NCBI GenBank assembly: GCA_027486335.1
Contig: JAIXPK010000001.1
Location: forward strand, 1-34,826
Reading direction: 5' to 3'
Source: Verrucomicrobiaceae bacterium
Lineage (GTDB): Bacteria > Verrucomicrobiota > Verrucomicrobiia > Verrucomicrobiales > V1-33
Length of the DNA stretch: 34,826 nt
Under the pieces are notes generated by a model. The model searched no databases, had not been told where the DNA came from, and saw nothing but the letters and a program-made list of their open reading frames with translations. This document shows positions 26,886 to 34,578 of this stretch, piece by piece; position 1 is the stretch's first letter, and every line of letters begins with the position of its first letter. A program made the position numbers and the translations under genes.

Positions 26886-28166
26886 TTATTTTGGGGGTGG
26901 GGTGGGGCGGGTGCGGTAGCGTTCGGCGAGGCGGGAATGGCGGCTGGCTAGGGATTGTTCGGCTCCGGAGATCCAGAGGCGCCTTACTTCTGAGCGGATG
27001 TCGAGGATGTCGCCGGTGGCGGCGAAGAAGGAGGCTTCCTTGCCGACTTCGATGGATCCGAGGGAGTCGCCGGCGCCGTGGAGTTGGGCTGGGATGAGGG
27101 TGATGGCGGCGAGGGCGGCGTCGCGGGAGAGACCGAATGCGGCGGCTTGGGCTGCGCTGTAGGGGAGATTGCGCTGGTTGGAGGCACTGTCGCCGGAGGA
27201 TTCGGTGATAGCGACGGTGACGCCGGCTTTCTGGAGGATTGAGGGGGCCCGGAATTGGACGTCGTAGGCATCGGAGCTTTGGCTAGGCAGGGAGAAGACC
27301 TCGCTGTAGATGACGGGGATCTTCCGTTCGGCCAATTCAGTGGCGAGCATCCATGCGTCGCGGCCGCCTTCGATGATGAGTCGGAGGCGGGGACGGGAGG
27401 CGGACCACTTCAATGCGGCGCGGATTTCGCGGAGCCCTTGAGCGTGAACGACGAGGGGCAATTCGCCGCGGACGACGGGGAGCATGGCCTGCCATGCGGG
27501 GACGACGGGGCTGCCAGCGGGACGTTTTTCCCATGCTTCGGCATCGGCGAAGAACTGATCGATGGTGCGGACCCGTTCTGCTCGCTCGCGGGCCTGTTCA
27601 TCGAGGGGCTTAGTTTTCTTGGATGCTTTTGGACCGGGGACGGTGAGCGAGTGATCCGGCCAGAACAGGTGCATAGCGGTGCGGCGGCGGACCGTCATGT
27701 CCTCGACAGTCCATCCGCGGGCGGCCATGAGCCCCGAGGCTCCGGCGATGAGATCGCCCCTTGGGACTGGAACGAAGTGCGTGATGCCGTTGGCCCGGGA
27801 GACTGGGATCAATTCGGAGTCAGGGTTCACGGCGGTCCATGATTCGATCTCCGGGGTGAACTGGCCGGTTTCCTGACTGTCGATGGAGCCCCTAACGGAG
27901 GAGATTTCGACGAGACCGAGGTCGGTGGAGGCACTGATGAGACCGGGGAAGAGATGCAGTCCTGCGAGGTCGATGGAAGTGTCTGCGGGTTCGTCAATCT
28001 TCGGGGCGACGGCAGCGATCTTTCCGTTGCGCACGAGGACATCGCCGGGTGTGAGCGTGCCGTGGGTGACGGTGTGGACGGTGGCACCGCGGAGGAGGAG
28101 CGTGCCGGCGGGGGCTGCTGCGGCTGGGAGCAGCAGGGCGAGAAAGAAAGCGGCTAGTTTTTCCAT
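26886..28166 (-). CDS. Secreted amidohydrolase-family protein lacking the HxH metal motif
   Basis: About 426 residues from ATG 28166, chosen because it gives a good signal peptide (MEKLAAFFLALLLPAAAAPAG); an upstream ATG at 28190 would add 8 residues. The fold looks like the amidohydrolase superfamily: an N-terminal LLLRGATVHTVTHG beta segment, the LFPGLISASTDLG position where active enzymes have GxxDxHxH, and a C-terminal GSIEVGKEASFFAATGDILDI segment typical of the family. The HxH metal ligands are replaced (ISAST), so it is probably not a canonical metal hydrolase and may be structural or a partner. Its start overlaps the stop of the larger amidohydrolase gene by 13 bp, so the two are translationally coupled. 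Confidence 0.82.
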   Translation of the reverse strand: MEKLAAFFLALLLPAAAAPAGTLLLRGATVHTVTHGTLTPGDVLVRNGKIAAVAPKIDEPADTSIDLAGLHLFPGLISASTDLGLVEISSVRGSIDSQETGQFTPEIESWTAVNPDSELIPVSRANGITHFVPVPRGDLIAGASGLMAARGWTVEDMTVRRRTAMHLFWPDHSLTVPGPKASKKTKPLDEQARERAERVRTIDQFFADAEAWEKRPAGSPVVPAWQAMLPVVRGELPLVVHAQGLREIRAALKWSASRPRLRLIIEGGRDAWMLATELAERKIPVIYSEVFSLPSQSSDAYDVQFRAPSILQKAGVTVAITESSGDSASNQRNLPYSAAQAAAFGLSRDAALAAITLIPAQLHGAGDSLGSIEVGKEASFFAATGDILDIRSEVRRLWISGAEQSLASRHSRLAERYRTRPTPPPK

Positions 28167-31111
28167 GGCATTTCGTGATCGAGGCAGCAATCGACGCAGA
28201 GGATACTGAGGCGGTCCTCGAGGGAGCGCCGGAAGAATTTATCGCGGGCCTTGTCGGAGGCGGCGTCTTCGGGTCCGTCACCGGCGAGCGTTTTGGCCTT
28301 GGCGAGGAGAGCATTGCGCAGGGTGTTGCGGGCGGCTGCGCGGCGGTGGGCGGCGTCGGTTTCGAAGTACTGTCTGCCGTCGATCCATGTTTCCTGACAG
28401 ATGCTTGCGGTGTCGAGGGGATGGCCGGACCAGACGACGAAGTCACCGTCCTTGCCGGGCTCGAGGGAACCGACCCATTTATCGATGCCGAGTTGTCTGG
28501 CGGGATTTGCGGTGACGTATTTGAGGGCTTCTTCTTCGGGGGTGCCACCGTACTTGACGGCCTTGGCGGCTTCCAGGTTCATGCGTCGTGAGAGGTCAGA
28601 TGAGTCGGAGTTGAAGGAGACGAGGACCCCGCGTTCCCGCATGATGCTGCCGGCGTGGGGGATGGCGTCATAGACTTCGAGCTTGTAGGCCCACCAGTCG
28701 GCGAAGGCGGAGGCACCGGCACCATGTCTGGCGATTTCGTCAGCGACCTTATAGCCTTCGAGGATGTGCTGAAGGGTGCCGACGCGCACACCGAAGCTTT
28801 CCATGACGCGGAGGAAGACGATGACTTCGTCCTGACGGTAACTGTGGCAGTGGATCAGCCGCTCGCCGCGGATGATTTCGGCGATGGTTTCGAGTTCGAG
28901 ATCGCGCCGGACTGGCGGGCCGCCGTCGCGCTGGTGTTTTGCGAGGGCATCGGCGTACTGGCGTGCGGCGGTGAAGCGGTTGGTGTGGAAGGCGGGGACG
29001 CCCATGCGGGACTGCGGGAAGCGATTGCGGAAACCGTCGCCCCAGTTGGATTGCTTGACGTTTTCGCCGAGGGCGAATTTGATGCCGCCGGGGGCACCGG
29101 CAAGTTTGAGCCCTTCCGGGCTGGCTCCCTCGCGGAGTTTGATGACGCAGTTCTGTCCACCGATGGGATTTGCCGAGCCATGGAGCAGGTTGGCGACGGT
29201 CAAGCCGCCGGCGAGTTGCTGATGGATGGTTTCCGACTCAGAGTTCACGACGTCGCCGACCCGGACCATGGCGGTTGAGGGCAGCGTGGCTTCGTTGACT
29301 CCGCCGATGATCATGCTGTGGCTGTGGCAATCGATCATGCCGGGGGTGACGTGGATGTCGGGGCGGTCGATCACGTGGGCTCCCTTGGGGACATCGTTAG
29401 GCGCGATGGTTCCGAGGGCCTTGATTTTGCCATCGACGATGAGGAGACTGGCATTTTCGATGCGGCCCTGTGGACCGGATGTCCAGATGGTGGCGGATTT
29501 GATGAAGACGGCGGGAGGAGACAGGAGAGGCCCGCGGTCCTGCTGAGCGGGGGCGTCGGTGAGTTTGGCCCGCAGTTCCTCGAGTTCCTTTTTCTTGTCA
29601 GGTTTTTCCGGGTTCTCGGGTTTGTCAGGTTTGTCGGGTTTGTCAGGATCTTCGGGTTTGGCGTTGCCGTCCGGGTTTTTCTTTTTGTCGTCGTCGGGGG
29701 TGGCGTGGAAGATTTGGCCTTCGATCCAGACCTCGCGGATGCGGGATTCTGGGTCGAAGTAGCGGCCGTTTTCGACGACGGTGAGGTTGGCGAGTTTGCC
29801 GGAGGCGATATCGCCGAGTTGATCGGCGACGCCGCAGAGGCGTGCGGGCACGGTGGTGAGAGCGGCGATGGCGTCGGATTCGGTAAGGCCTCGGGCGATG
29901 GCGAGGCGGGCATTGGAGCGGAACTGCTGAGGTTTTTCGAGGCCGTGGGTGGTGAGGGCGATGTCGAGGCCTTCGCGGCGGAGCAGAGCGGGATTGCCCG
30001 GTGCCTGGTCCCATGCGCGCAGTTGATCGGTGGGAACGGCCAGCCAGTCATCATCGTCCGGGAGAGTGGGGACCTCCGGGAAGTCGACGGGAACGATGAA
30101 GGGGACGGCGGCGGCGCGCATGAGGTCTGGGCGTCGCCATTCCTGTCCGGTTGCGAGCATGAGGGGTTGGAGGGCCAGTTCGCGGGAGAGTTGCATGGCG
30201 CGGTCGACCATGAGCATGCTGCCGGGTTCGAAGAGGACGGGCATGGATTTCCGGGCGGCCGGGAGCAGGGCGGTGAGGGCTTCGCTTATGGAGGGACGCG
30301 GACGGTTGGTGGGGTTGGCGGCGAAGTGGGCGGCGTCGACGGCTTGGAATTGGGCGTCGAAGAACGACTGGCGGACGACGGCGATGACACCCATGAGCGA
30401 GGCTGGATAGGCTTCTGGCTGGTCGCGGCGATCGGCGTCCGGGGATTCGGCGGGGACGTTGAGGGCGATGTGCTGGAACGTATCCGGGCGGATGATGGCT
30501 TCATCGGGATCGGAGGAGCCGAGGGAGACGAAGGTGCTGGTGCCGCGGATGACGCCTCGGTCTGGAACGACATTGGCGGCGGTGAATCCTTCCGCCCGCA
30601 AGGCTTTCAGTTGTTCGGGGTCCGGGTTGTAGGTGCGGGCGATGCGGAGCTGGGGGGTGACGAGGGAATTTGCGTCGGAACCATTGGCCAGGGAGGGGGC
30701 TCCGGGGAAGCCCATGCCTGCGCCGGAAGTCAAACGGCGGGAGTCGACGGGCGGATCTTCTTCGATTGGGTCTGCGCGGAGGGCACCTTTTTTTCCGAGC
30801 GAAAGGTGGGCGTCGATGAACCCTGCGTAGATGGTGGTGCCGGTCATGTCGTGGACCTGGGCATCGGCGGGGATTGCGGCATCGGTTGTGACGGCGGCGA
30901 TGCGACCGTCAGAGAGGATGATGGTGGCTTTGTCCAGCTCCTTGCCTGGGCTGAGGACGACGCGGCCAAAGACGAGGGCGTGGACGGAAGCGGGAAGCGG
31001 CCGGTTGCCTGGCGGGAGCGGGCCATCAAAGGAAAAGAGCGGGATCACCAGTCCTGCGGCACACAAGGCAGCGACTGCCGGGCCGGCAGGAAAGCGAGGT
31101 TTCTTCATCAT
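28154..31111 (-). CDS. Secreted double-domain amidohydrolase
   Basis: About 985 residues from the ATG at 31111, which gives MMKKPRFPAGPAVAALCAAGL as a likely signal or anchor segment; a start at 31150 would add 13. Domain 1 (first half) has the amidohydrolase frame, but its metal position reads GFIDAHLSLG with one histidine instead of HxH. A hydrophilic linker rich in Lys, Pro, Asp and Glu (DKPDKPENPEKPDKKKELEE) joins it to domain 2. Domain 2 keeps the expected ligands: GMIDCHSHS, LIHCHSYRQ, LQHILEGYK and SFNSDSSD. The C-terminal VGSLEPGKDGDFVVWSGHPL closes the family pattern. Domain 2 is thus the likely active unit, on an unknown cyclic amide or peptide substrate outside the cytoplasm. It is followed, with overlap, by the 426-residue homologue. 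Confidence 0.88.
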   Translation of the reverse strand: MMKKPRFPAGPAVAALCAAGLVIPLFSFDGPLPPGNRPLPASVHALVFGRVVLSPGKELDKATIILSDGRIAAVTTDAAIPADAQVHDMTGTTIYAGFIDAHLSLGKKGALRADPIEEDPPVDSRRLTSGAGMGFPGAPSLANGSDANSLVTPQLRIARTYNPDPEQLKALRAEGFTAANVVPDRGVIRGTSTFVSLGSSDPDEAIIRPDTFQHIALNVPAESPDADRRDQPEAYPASLMGVIAVVRQSFFDAQFQAVDAAHFAANPTNRPRPSISEALTALLPAARKSMPVLFEPGSMLMVDRAMQLSRELALQPLMLATGQEWRRPDLMRAAAVPFIVPVDFPEVPTLPDDDDWLAVPTDQLRAWDQAPGNPALLRREGLDIALTTHGLEKPQQFRSNARLAIARGLTESDAIAALTTVPARLCGVADQLGDIASGKLANLTVVENGRYFDPESRIREVWIEGQIFHATPDDDKKKNPDGNAKPEDPDKPDKPDKPENPEKPDKKKELEELRAKLTDAPAQQDRGPLLSPPAVFIKSATIWTSGPQGRIENASLLIVDGKIKALGTIAPNDVPKGAHVIDRPDIHVTPGMIDCHSHSMIIGGVNEATLPSTAMVRVGDVVNSESETIHQQLAGGLTVANLLHGSANPIGGQNCVIKLREGASPEGLKLAGAPGGIKFALGENVKQSNWGDGFRNRFPQSRMGVPAFHTNRFTAARQYADALAKHQRDGGPPVRRDLELETIAEIIRGERLIHCHSYRQDEVIVFLRVMESFGVRVGTLQHILEGYKVADEIARHGAGASAFADWWAYKLEVYDAIPHAGSIMRERGVLVSFNSDSSDLSRRMNLEAAKAVKYGGTPEEEALKYVTANPARQLGIDKWVGSLEPGKDGDFVVWSGHPLDTASICQETWIDGRQYFETDAAHRRAAARNTLRNALLAKAKTLAGDGPEDAASDKARDKFFRRSLEDRLSILCVDCCLDHEMPWKN

Positions 31112-31291
31112 GGGCGGCGGCATGGTGCGGTCTGAGGGGAAGGTGCGCAAGCCTTAGAACTGGTGCGCGGATCCGGGTGGGGGCGCGGCGGGGCGGGTGC
31201 TGGATCTGGACTGACGGTGCCGCGGGCCAGTTCATGCTGAATGAAGGGACTAGCTGTCAGTAAGTGATGCCGGGGTTTCGGAGGCTCTGTT

Positions 31292-32248
31292 TCAACGATC
31301 TTGTGGCGGCTTTGGCGTGTCGGCGGATTTTGCGGGTTTATCGTGGAGTTTGAAGACGTAGATGCGGTCTAGGGTTAGGGGGTGCCGATGCGGCCAGAAG
31401 CGGAATTCGTGTTCGCGCGTAGCGGGATTGGCCAGAGGCACGGACATTTCCACCCATTCGCCAGGATGGCACTCGGGGCCGTCTGGGTTCCGACCGCTGA
31501 CGGTTACGGCATTGTGGGCGACGTCGAGAAAACAGACATCCTTTTCTGCGACTGGTCCGTGGAATTTCACCCGCCATGTGATGACGTAGCGGCCTTGTTC
31601 CAGTGGTGTGTAGGGACCGAAGACGCACATGAAAGCCGGGTCTTGATCGACGAGCGCTGCGCCTGAGTAGGCACCCGCGGTGGCGATCGCCTTGCCGCTA
31701 TGTTGCTGCATGGGCGGCCGCGCGGCATCGAATGTTCTGAGCAGCTCGATGCGGCCTGCATTTCCGAAAAGCGCCGGCTGCCGGGCCTGCACGGAGCGCA
31801 GGACGTCGATGCCCTCCGGGACGGCGGCGGTATTGGTGAAGCTGGCGATCAGCCGCAGGTCAGCCGCGAGGCGCGTCACCTGAGTCTCCATCGCTGCCAT
31901 CCGTGTCTGGAGGAGGAGGAGTTCCGCATCGCGCTCGGTGGTGTCGTCCAGCCGGGCCAGTGAGCGCACCGCATCGTCGATGCGCTCTGCCAGCGGCAGT
32001 TTGCCCTCGGTCCTCAGGTCTCTGGAGATGGTGGCCAGCCGCTGGCGCACCTCGCTGGCGCTGGGCTTTTCGGTCGGCGATACGCTTTGAATCTTGTGGT
32101 GGATACCTAGGTGCAGGCCCTCGGGGCGTTCAACTCCAGTCGAGTCACCATCTTTTGGTTGCGGGGCCTGCGCGGGCAGCGGGTGCTGAAATCCCGGCAC
32201 GGCGGTGGCGAGAAGGAGGAGCAGGGGGAGACGGGGGGACGATTTCAT
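31292..32248 (-). CDS. Secreted hypothetical protein with coiled coil and C-terminal beta-rich domain
   Basis: About 318 residues from ATG 32248, selected for its signal peptide (MKSSPRLPLLLLLATAVPGF); an in-frame ATG at 32272 would add 8. After a low-complexity region, residues around 60-145 form heptad-like helices (for example LLLLQTRMAAMETQVTRLAAD), suggesting a coiled coil. The rest (from about 190) reads as a beta-sandwich: QGRYVITWRVKFHGPV, CFLDVAHNAVTV and EWVEMSVPLANP, like carbohydrate-binding-type modules, without a motif I can name. It is divergent from the PQQ-like gene, with about 130 bp between starts. Function is unknown; probably periplasmic or outer surface. Confidence 0.75.
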   Translation of the reverse strand: MKSSPRLPLLLLLATAVPGFQHPLPAQAPQPKDGDSTGVERPEGLHLGIHHKIQSVSPTEKPSASEVRQRLATISRDLRTEGKLPLAERIDDAVRSLARLDDTTERDAELLLLQTRMAAMETQVTRLAADLRLIASFTNTAAVPEGIDVLRSVQARQPALFGNAGRIELLRTFDAARPPMQQHSGKAIATAGAYSGAALVDQDPAFMCVFGPYTPLEQGRYVITWRVKFHGPVAEKDVCFLDVAHNAVTVSGRNPDGPECHPGEWVEMSVPLANPATREHEFRFWPHRHPLTLDRIYVFKLHDKPAKSADTPKPPQDR

Positions 32249-32379
32249 GGTGGCGGGGACATTCAATTCCATGCGGGTGTTCCACGTTAGCAGCGCTGCG
32301 ACGGGGAGGCAAGCTGTCTCACGTCTGGGCGCTTGGGTCATTGTTGACGGGATGCGTGCTCCCTGCGAGGATTTCTGAC

Positions 32380-33717
32380 ATGAACGCACGCCTGTTTGCT
32401 GCCTTGTTTTTCTCTGTTTGCGGGGCTGATGCTGCCGATCCGGGGTGGTGGCCTCAGTTCCGCGGTCCCAATGCTTCCGGGGTTGGCGATGGCCAAACGC
32501 CGGAAAAGTGGGATGTGGCGACGGGGGCACAGGTGCTGTGGAAGCGGGAGATTCCGGGGTTGGCGCTGGCGTCGCCGGTGATCTGGGGGGCTCACCTATT
32601 CACCACGACGGCGGTTTCCGGAAAGGAGGATTCCGAACTTAAGATCGGGCTTTATGGTGATATCAAGTCTGTGACTTCGGAGGACAATCTGAAGCACGAT
32701 TGGACGGTGTTCTGTCTTGATCGTCTGACTGGTGCGGTGGTCTGGGAGAAAATCGTGGTCAGTGCCGTGCCGGCATCACGTCGGCATCCCAAGTCATCCC
32801 ACGCCAATTGCACGCCGGCCACGGACGGCAGCAGTCTGGTGGGCATTTTCAACGAGACGCTGGCCTGTCTCGATGCGCAAACCGGCGCGGTTCGCTGGCG
32901 CGTGGAGATCGGTCCGCTGCGTGGCGGCTATTACAAGGCACCGGACGATACATGGGGCTATGCCTCGTCGCCGATCATCCGGGATGGGCGTGTCATCGTG
33001 CAGTGCGATGTGGAGAAGCAGTCGTGGATCGCGGCTTTCGACATCAAGGATGGAAAAGAACTCTGGCGCACGCAGCGGGGGAACAAGCCGTCGTGGGCGA
33101 CGCCTTCCTCGTACACACATGACGGCACGGTCCGCATCGTGGCTAACGGTTACGAGCGACTGGCTGCCTACGATCTGGCGTCGGGCCGCGAGGTCTGGCA
33201 CATGCAGGGCGGGGGAGACATTCCTGTGCCTGCGCCAGTGGTGGCGGGGGAACTGATCACCCTGACGAATGCCCATGGCCGCCTTGCCCCGGTTTTTGCG
33301 ATCGGCACGGATGCGGCGGGGGATCTTGGGGCGGCCGATGGCGGCGAAAAGAACAAGTTCCTGCGCTGGTCGTTGCCGCGCCGGGGCAACTACATGCAGA
33401 CGCCACTCATTCACAGTGGCCGGCTCTATCTCTGCAGCGACGGCGGCATTGCGTCGTGTCAGGACGCGGCAACGGGAGAGGAAAAGTGGCTGGAGCGTCT
33501 GGGGAATGGTTCGACTGGCTTCACGGCCTCGCCGGTCGCGGCTGGCGGGCTCGTTTACTGGACAGCGGAGAACGGTCGGGTTGTAGTGGTGCGGGCGGGC
33601 GACAAGTTCGAGAGGGTTGCTGAGAATGATCTCGGGGAACCGGCCATGGCGTCTCCGGCGATTGCCGATGGGGTGTTGTATTTCCGCACCCGGCATCGGG
33701 TTATTGCGATCAAGTGA
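32380..33717 (+). CDS. Secreted PQQ-like beta-propeller repeat protein
   Basis: A 445-residue protein from ATG 32380, preceded by a Shine-Dalgarno-like GAGGA at 32367-32371 with an 8-nt spacer; the frame is open upstream, but the signal peptide MNARLFAALFFSVCGADA fixes the start. The mature part opens with WWPQFRGPNASGVG, typical of propeller proteins common in planctomycetes and verrucomicrobia. Repeated blades carry the PQQ-like pattern: LDRLTGAVVWE, LDAQTGAVRWRVE, FDIKDGKELWRT, YDLASGREVWHM, QDAATGEEKWLE. No PQQ dehydrogenase catalytic residues were identified, so a scaffolding or binding role is more likely than an enzyme. Confidence 0.9.
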   Translation: MNARLFAALFFSVCGADAADPGWWPQFRGPNASGVGDGQTPEKWDVATGAQVLWKREIPGLALASPVIWGAHLFTTTAVSGKEDSELKIGLYGDIKSVTSEDNLKHDWTVFCLDRLTGAVVWEKIVVSAVPASRRHPKSSHANCTPATDGSSLVGIFNETLACLDAQTGAVRWRVEIGPLRGGYYKAPDDTWGYASSPIIRDGRVIVQCDVEKQSWIAAFDIKDGKELWRTQRGNKPSWATPSSYTHDGTVRIVANGYERLAAYDLASGREVWHMQGGGDIPVPAPVVAGELITLTNAHGRLAPVFAIGTDAAGDLGAADGGEKNKFLRWSLPRRGNYMQTPLIHSGRLYLCSDGGIASCQDAATGEEKWLERLGNGSTGFTASPVAAGGLVYWTAENGRVVVVRAGDKFERVAENDLGEPAMASPAIADGVLYFRTRHRVIAIK

Positions 33718-33730
33718 GCGGGGGGAGGGA

Positions 33731-33772
33731 AGTGAGAAGTGAGAAGTGAGAAGTGAGAAGTGAGAAGTGAGA
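33731..33772. repeat. Heptamer tandem repeat (AGTGAGA), six perfect copies
   Basis: Six uninterrupted AGTGAGA units beginning 14 bp after the stop codon of the PQQ-like gene. The same heptamer is found upstream of drmD at 26421, over 7 kb away. Confidence 0.95.
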
Positions 33773-33804
33773 AGTTTGAATTACGTGTTGGGAGAGGGGC
33801 GGGT

Positions 33805-33856
33805 AGGCGTGCTCCGCACGCAGAGAGAGCTGTGATTCAGACAGCAGTCTAGAGGC
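33805..33856. repeat. Hairpin repeat element, copy 3, with compensatory changes
   Basis: The first stem is GCGTGC-TCC-GCACGC, against GCGCAC-TCC-GTGCGC in the other copies. Two neighbouring base pairs differ (C-G to T-A and A-T to G-C) and both keep pairing. The second stem is GCTGT-GATTCAG-ACAGC. The element follows the PQQ-like gene by about 90 bp. Confidence 0.8.
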
Positions 33857-33953
33857 AGGGGCGGGTCGTGGGGGTGGTGGGGTGTTTTCCAGGGCGATGC
33901 CCGTGGAAAAGATAGGGCGCCCTTTCAGGGCTCTGACTGGTTGGTTGGTTAGA

Positions 33954-33972
33954 CCCGGGGCGTTGCCCCGGG
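33954..33972. repeat. Perfect palindrome with GTT loop
   Basis: CCCGGGGC-GTT-GCCCCGGG is an 8-bp perfect stem with a 3-nt loop. It overlaps the start of the 84-bp tandem repeat array; only its right arm recurs in the later units. Confidence 0.9.
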
Positions 33973-34206
33973 CTTCGATAGGACGCGCCCTTGGCGCTCG
34001 CTGGTGGAGAGGGGTTGGAACGGAAGGGGGATTGGGAAATCAGACGTTGCCCCGGGCTTCGATAGGGCGCGCCGTTGGCGCTCGCTGGTGGAGAGGGGCG
34101 GGAACGGAAGGGGGATTGGGAAATCAGACGTTGCCCCGGGCTTCGATAGGACGCGCCGTTGGCGCTCGCTGGTGGAGAGGGGCGGGAACGGAAGGGGGAT
34201 TGGGAA
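33961..34206. repeat. 84-bp tandem repeat, three copies
   Basis: Units start at 33961, 34045 and 34129, each opening CGTTGCCCCGGGCTTCGATA and closing GAAGGGGGATTGGGAA. Copies differ at only a few positions. Each contains a GCGCC-(G/C)TT-GGCGC hairpin. The unit length is a multiple of three, so it leaves a frame open on each strand (28 residues per unit), but no coding evidence exists beyond that. Confidence 0.95.
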
Positions 34207-34481
34207 GTTAGAAATAGAGAATTGGAGATTGGAGACTCGGAATGGTGACGGTGGGCGGGTTGGGAGAGGGGCGAGTACGGAGCCTCGCGGTCCCGGGCTT
34301 GAACGGAGAGGTGCGAGTTCGTAGAACGCCGAGCTGGGGCTCATCGCTCCCAGGGGGCGTGTGGGGAGATGTGCTTGGGTTGGGCCGGGCCAGCGGGCTG
34401 GCTCCGGGAAAGCGGCAGCAGGCTTCCGCAGTCCAAGGTTACGGTTCCCGTAACTGAGGGAGGGCTTGTGGGGAGGGCTGA

Positions 34482-34544
34482 CCGCGCGCACTCCGTGCGC
34501 CCCGAGAGCTGTGATTCTCCCAGCAGTCCAGAGCCTTCGGCTGG
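34482..34544. repeat. Hairpin repeat element, copy 4
   Basis: Contains GCGCAC-TCC-GTGCGC, GCTG-TGATTCTCC-CAGC and AGCC-TTC-GGCT. It ends about 34 bp downstream of the stop codon of the L,D-transpeptidase gene on the - strand, the same relative position as copy 2 has after the amidohydrolase gene. Confidence 0.85.
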
Positions 34545-34578
34545 CATGTTGGGAGAAGGGCGCGCGGGGCGCGGGGGG

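Larger units (their letters stand above)
33718..34578. other. Repeat mosaic between the propeller gene and the L,D-transpeptidase gene
   Basis: 861 bp with no credible gene, assembled from repeats: six AGTGAGA heptamers, GTGCGC hairpin elements (33805 and 34482), GCCCT-TTC-AGGGC (about 33920-33932), the palindrome at 33954-33972, an 84-bp tandem repeat, a GCGAGTAC element (about 34271-34300), GCCAGC-GG-GCTGGC (34389-34402) and GTTACGG-TTC-CCGTAAC (34438-34454). Linkers TGTGGGGAG (34360, 34467) or TGTTGGGAG (about 33786, 34548) recur between units. Confidence 0.85.

Noticed and set aside
29318..31135. Long + strand open frame (605 codons) under the double amidohydrolase
   Set aside because: Glycine/aspartate/valine-rich low-information product caused by the codon bias of the real - strand gene with its signal peptide and motifs.
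32344..32349. TTGACG as -35 box for the PQQ-like gene
   Set aside because: A -10 at the right distance would fall on the ribosome binding site and has no match to consensus.
31903..32379. N-terminal extension of the PQQ-like protein
   Set aside because: The upstream frame lies antisense to the divergent secreted-protein gene; ATG 32380 has an SD-like GAGGA and a clear signal peptide.
33961..34206. CRISPR array
   Set aside because: The three 84-bp units are directly adjacent with no unique spacers, and no cas genes are in the window; these are tandem repeats.
33882..34324. Protein-coding frames through the 84-bp tandem repeat
   Set aside because: Frames stay open on both strands only because the unit length is divisible by three; no signal, motif or codon support.
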